The translations under genes were made by a program, and so were the position numbers. The notes beneath the pieces were generated by a model. That model did not search any database. It worked only from the letters and a program-made list of their open reading frames with translations, and was not told the DNA's origin. DNA of 35,952 nucleotides. Source: JAAYQA01 sp964510345 (lineage in GTDB: Bacteria; Bacillota; Clostridia; Tissierellales; Peptoniphilaceae). Positions 32,889 through 35,952 of this stretch are shown here, in pieces. Within the stretch, counting starts at the first letter, position 1. Each line of letters opens with the position of its first letter. Location: positions 1-35,952 of the forward strand of contig CAZEBB010000018.1 of assembly GCA_964510345.1 (NCBI GenBank). Direction: 5' to 3'.

Positions 32889-32942
32889 TTTACCTGCATT
32901 TAGCATCAATATCAAACAGATTTCACATTTTCCTCCTATAAT
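32889..32942 (+). promoter_or_regulatory. promoter of the alkaline phosphatase with a Pho-box-like repeat array
   Basis: TATAAT at 32937-32942 lacks a good -35. Upstream, four hexamers lie exactly 11 bp apart: TTTACC (32889), TTAGCA (32900), ATCAAA (32911) and TTCACA (32922). This matches the layout of PhoP-binding boxes (TTWACA-like repeats each separated by about 5 bp) that replace the -35 in Pho promoters of Bacillus. The third repeat is weak. Confidence 0.5.
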
Positions 32943-32990
32943 GACCGGAGTAGCCAAGGAGCTACAAAACAATAGGAGGAGAGATATCGA

Positions 32991-34580
32991 ATGAAAAAGA
33001 AACTCATTTCGCTGCTTGCCATGATGATGATCGCCGGTTCTATCGTCGGCTGTAATGCACAAAAGACACCGCAAACGGAAGCGGCTCAAACCACAGAAGC
33101 ACCGGCAGCCGCAACGGAAGCGGCATCTGTTTCAGAAGCTGCCACAGAATCTGCTGTGGAATCTGCCACCGAGGCAACAAAAGAAGCTAAAAAAGCACCC
33201 AAGTACATATTCATGCTCATCGGAGACGGCATGAGTGCGGTACAGGTAAACTCTACGCAAGTATACAACGGCAACAATACCGAGGGGAAAATTGCCACCG
33301 AGAACTTGCTGTTTGCCGACTTCCCCGCCGTCGGCATGGCAACGACACACGACTCCACGTCCTTCTGCCCCGACTCCGCGTCGACCTCCACATCGATGTC
33401 GACCGGACACAAAACGCATAGCGGCGTCATCGGGATGGCCGTCGACAAGACGACCCCCGTCACCAATATCGCCGAGCTGTTGAAAGAACAAGGCAAGAAG
33501 ATCGGGATCGTTTCGTCCGTTACCATCAACCACGCGACGCCGGCCGCTTACTATGCGCATGTTGAAAGCCGCAATGACTACTACGGTATCGCAATGCAAA
33601 TGGCAGACAGCGGTTTTGATTACTTCGGCGGTGGCGAGATCAGCAAGCCGACCGGAGACAATAAAGACCAGAAAGACGCCTACGAAGTCTTGAAAGAAAA
33701 GGGCTATACCATCGCGCGCACGCCGGAAGAGATCGCCGCACTCAATTCTTCCACCGGCAAATGCTACGCCGTCACCCCGAAAGTACAAGACAGCGGTGCC
33801 ATGCCTTACGCGATCGACCAAAAAGAAGGCGATATGTCGCTGGCTGATTTCATCGAAAAGGGAATCGAAGTCTTAGATAACGACGACGAAGGATTCTTCT
33901 TAATGGCAGAGAGCGGAAAGATCGACTGGTCCTGCCACGCAAACGACGCGATGACCACCATCAAAGAAGTGAAAGACTTTGAAAATGCCGTACAAGTCGC
34001 CTACGACTTTGCCGAAAAACACCCGGAAGACACGCTGATCATCGTCACCGGTGACCACGAAACCGGCGGGATGACGATCGGATACGCTTCGACCGGGTAC
34101 GACACGGCGTTCAATATCATGGACAATCAAAAGATGTCGTATGTAGAGTTCGACAATCTGGTGAAGGGTATGCAAGAGAAAAACCCTGCTCTGACTTTTG
34201 AAGACGTCCTCCCCATCATCACCGAAAACTTTGGCCTGAAGGCCGCTTCGGGCGATGCCGCTGCCGACGAAGCCGACCCGCTCGTTCTCACCGAATACGA
34301 GTTGGATATGGTAAAGAAAGGCTTTGAAGAGTCCATGGTACCGGAAGACGACCGCGAAGCCACGACTGAAAAAGATCTGCTCTACGGCACATACAACCCC
34401 TTGTCCGTTTCACTGACTCATATCATCAACAACAAAGCCGGCATCGGCTGGACATCGTATGCTCACACCGGCGTACCCGTTCCCGTGTATGCCTATGGCG
34501 CACAGTCCGATCTGTTCAACGGCGCTTACGACAACACCGACGTATTTCACAAGCTGAGTGAAATCTGCGGACTGTCCTAA
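32991..34580 (+). CDS. alkaline phosphatase, surface lipoprotein (PhoA family)
   Basis: The protein has 529 residues. The lipoprotein signal peptide ends SIVG-Cys21, followed by an Ala/Thr/Glu-rich linker to about residue 68. The catalytic domain has metal ligand Asp79 (LIGDGMS), nucleophile Ser129 in CPDSASTSTS, metal residues in MAESGKIDWSCHANDA (Glu307, Asp312, His316), Asp355-His356 in VTGDHETGG, and the final His in AHTGVPVPVYAYG. It releases phosphate from organic esters outside the membrane. An insertion of about 80 residues (380-460, acidic) precedes the last metal site. AGGAGG is upstream, and a Pho-box-like array suggests induction by phosphate starvation. Confidence 0.95.
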   Translation: MKKKLISLLAMMMIAGSIVGCNAQKTPQTEAAQTTEAPAAATEAASVSEAATESAVESATEATKEAKKAPKYIFMLIGDGMSAVQVNSTQVYNGNNTEGKIATENLLFADFPAVGMATTHDSTSFCPDSASTSTSMSTGHKTHSGVIGMAVDKTTPVTNIAELLKEQGKKIGIVSSVTINHATPAAYYAHVESRNDYYGIAMQMADSGFDYFGGGEISKPTGDNKDQKDAYEVLKEKGYTIARTPEEIAALNSSTGKCYAVTPKVQDSGAMPYAIDQKEGDMSLADFIEKGIEVLDNDDEGFFLMAESGKIDWSCHANDAMTTIKEVKDFENAVQVAYDFAEKHPEDTLIIVTGDHETGGMTIGYASTGYDTAFNIMDNQKMSYVEFDNLVKGMQEKNPALTFEDVLPIITENFGLKAASGDAAADEADPLVLTEYELDMVKKGFEESMVPEDDREATTEKDLLYGTYNPLSVSLTHIINNKAGIGWTSYAHTGVPVPVYAYGAQSDLFNGAYDNTDVFHKLSEICGLS

Positions 34581-34594
34581 TCCGATCCATCAAG

Positions 34595-34636
34595 AAAAAG
34601 CAAGTCGTTCGCACTTGACGAAGGCTTGCTTTTTTT
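34595..34636 (+). terminator. terminator of the alkaline phosphatase gene
   Basis: AAAAAGCAAG and CTTGCTTTTT pair around a 20-base loop that itself holds a TCGT/ACGA stem. Seven T residues end the hairpin, 15 bases after the stop codon. Confidence 0.92.
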
Positions 34637-34653
34637 CGTAAGGGAGACCAATT

Positions 34654-35808
34654 ATGAAAACCCACCGTAAAGAAATCATCTTCGTCACCGTCTTTCTGCT
34701 GCTCATCGGCATTTTGATCCTTCTGCCCACGGGATTTGCCCGACAGATCTACGTGAACTCTGAAGGAGCAAAAGCCCGAGTATTGGAAGTCGATAACTCG
34801 TCCATCTATGTCAACGGCCTCATCAAACAGGGCGATCAGCGCTGTACCATCGAGATCCTGTCCGGGGAGCACAAAGGCGAAACCACTAGTGCCATCAATC
34901 TGCTCGTCGGCAAGATGGACCTCGACAAACTCTTTGAACCTGGCGACACTGCATGGGTCATCGTCGAGAATCGACCCGACGGGAGCATCGTATTTGCCAA
35001 TATGGTCGACCACTATCGCATCGACAAAGAACTGTTGCTCGTCGGCCTCTTCGCCGGGCTGATCATCCTGTTTTCCGGTTTCACCGGCCTGCGCACGCTC
35101 CTCTCTTTTGCATTTGCCCTGCTCGCCATCTGGAAGCTCATCATCCCACTGATGCTGAAAGGCTACCCACCACTGCTCGTCGCGCTCTTGGTCGGCTGCT
35201 GTATCGCCGTCGCTACCCTACTCATGGTCGCCGGTTTGACGAAAAAAGCTTATGCCGCCATCGTCGCCGCCGTTACCGTATCGCTCGCCACCGGCTTGTT
35301 GTCCGTAGTGTTCACCGAATACTTCGGCATCCACGGTTCCGTTATGCAGTGGTCTGAGTCACTTCTGTATGCCGGCTTCCAACATATCGACCTCACCCAG
35401 GTCTTCACCGCTGCCGTCTACCTCGCATGCTCCGGTGCGATCTTAGACCTTGCGATCGACATCTCCGCTGCTTTGGAAGAGCTCGTCTTTCATAAACCGG
35501 AGATCACGAGAAAAGAGCTGTTTCGCTCCGGCCTCAATATCGGAAAAGCCGTCGTCGGCTCCCAAACCACGACACTGCTACTCGCCTACATGGGCAGTTA
35601 TCTGTCGATCATGATGGTGTATATGGCGCAGGCGACGCCCTTTATGAGCATCCTCAACTCAAAGACCATCGCCTCAGAAATTCTCCACACTTTTGTCGGC
35701 TGTATCGGACTTGTCCTCGTCTCACCCATCACCTCGCTTATCTGTGCGCTTGTATTCGGAAAGAAGGAAGAAGCTATGGGCACAGTGGCAAAACAGGAAG
35801 TCCTGTAG
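34654..35808 (+). CDS. YibE/F-family membrane protein
   Basis: The protein has 384 residues. One N-terminal membrane segment is followed by an extracytoplasmic beta-rich domain (about 32-120; ARVLEVDNSSIYVNG, TIEILSGEHKGE, GDTAWVIVEN) and then about seven membrane segments with ALLAIWKLIIPLMLKGYPPL, the conserved block GAILDLAIDISAALEEL, and SQTTTLLLAYMGSYL. These are the marks of the YibE/F family, whose biochemical function is not established. GGGAG is upstream and the gene begins just after the phosphatase terminator, so it probably has its own transcription or relies on read-through. Confidence 0.9.
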   Translation: MKTHRKEIIFVTVFLLLIGILILLPTGFARQIYVNSEGAKARVLEVDNSSIYVNGLIKQGDQRCTIEILSGEHKGETTSAINLLVGKMDLDKLFEPGDTAWVIVENRPDGSIVFANMVDHYRIDKELLLVGLFAGLIILFSGFTGLRTLLSFAFALLAIWKLIIPLMLKGYPPLLVALLVGCCIAVATLLMVAGLTKKAYAAIVAAVTVSLATGLLSVVFTEYFGIHGSVMQWSESLLYAGFQHIDLTQVFTAAVYLACSGAILDLAIDISAALEELVFHKPEITRKELFRSGLNIGKAVVGSQTTTLLLAYMGSYLSIMMVYMAQATPFMSILNSKTIASEILHTFVGCIGLVLVSPITSLICALVFGKKEEAMGTVAKQEVL

Positions 35809-35856
35809 GCCATATACCAGGTGAATCTACCGGCCAAAAATTATCTCAAAATAAAT

Positions 35857-35885
35857 TTGCGCTTCTCGAAATTCTATGTTAATAT
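35857..35885 (+). promoter_or_regulatory. promoter of the tRNA gene
   Basis: TTGCGC (35857-35862), a 17-bp spacer and TAATAT (35880-35885) end 12 bases before the tRNA. Confidence 0.45.
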
Positions 35886-35897
35886 AAATAGGCACTC

Positions 35898-35952
35898 GGG
35901 GAGTTAGCTCAGCTGGTAGAGCGCTACGTTGACATCGTAGAGGTCGTTGGTT
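35898..35952 (+). tRNA. tRNA-Val (anticodon GAC), cut by the window end
   Basis: Acceptor 5' strand GGGGAGT, TA, D-arm GCTCAGCTGGTAGAGC, anticodon arm CTACG-TTGACAT-CGTAG with anticodon GAC, variable AGGTC and the start of the T-arm GTTGGTT are present. The 3' end lies outside the window. Confidence 0.95.

Noticed and set aside
32699..32899. Minus-strand frame of 66 codons before the alkaline phosphatase gene
   Set aside because: No ribosome binding site, no recognisable domain, and it overlaps a hairpin and the Pho-box array; more likely chance.
1..35952. CRISPR arrays, prophage modules, toxin-antitoxin pairs, rRNA genes
   Set aside because: No regularly spaced repeats, phage structural genes, paired small toxin genes or rRNA sequences were seen in the window.

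Overview
The window looks like chromosomal DNA of a Gram-positive Bacillota, most likely a clostridial or Tissierellia-type anaerobe. The evidence is AGGAGG-type ribosome binding sites, leucine T-boxes, a CcpA-type cre site, the GlgC/GlgD pair found in Firmicutes, GHKL/LytTR and NarL-type two-component systems, and many lipoproteins. I cannot name a genus.

Layout. Position 1-104 is the start of an IS3-family OrfA cut by the window edge. On the minus strand, 448-2397 is a LytTR regulator/GHKL kinase operon and 2551-8491 is a leuA-leuC-leuD-leuB-ABC ATPase operon, with every gene junction overlapping. The leu operon is read through two consecutive T-box attenuators. On the plus strand, 8582-12655 is a surface redox cluster: a large lipoprotein, a tiny acidic lipoprotein ending Cys-Asp-Cys, and an FMN/FAD flavoprotein lipoprotein. 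Positions 12837-14998 (minus) hold a secreted protein and a polytopic membrane protein. Positions 15302-28926 (minus) hold a glycogen operon, glgB-glgC-glgD-glgA-glgP-like-pulA-papain-like protein-pgcA-small ORF, followed across a terminator by a MATE exporter. Then on the plus strand come tmRNA, diaminopropionate ammonia-lyase with a NarL-type two-component system, a PhoA-type lipoprotein alkaline phosphatase, a YibE/F membrane protein and the start of a tRNA-Val.

Most notable points. (1) The large lipoprotein frame at 8815 is interrupted by one in-frame UGA. It reads on for 106 codons and would place selenocysteine in a U-x-x-C motif. A hairpin with a GU-starting apical loop lies 24 nt after the UGA, the geometry of a bacterial SECIS, so this is a candidate undescribed selenoprotein, with a nonsense mutation as the rival explanation. 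(2) The phosphorylase in the glycogen operon has lost the PLP lysine and the phosphate-site residues, so it looks like a pseudoenzyme kept in frame. (3) The second leu T-box does not show an obvious Leu codon at the aligned specifier position. (4) A terminator ending 29 nt before the MATE start codon, preceded by a 30-codon ORF, suggests attenuation, and the start of that small ORF resembles the leuA leader.

All calls are from reading the sequence; no searches were run.
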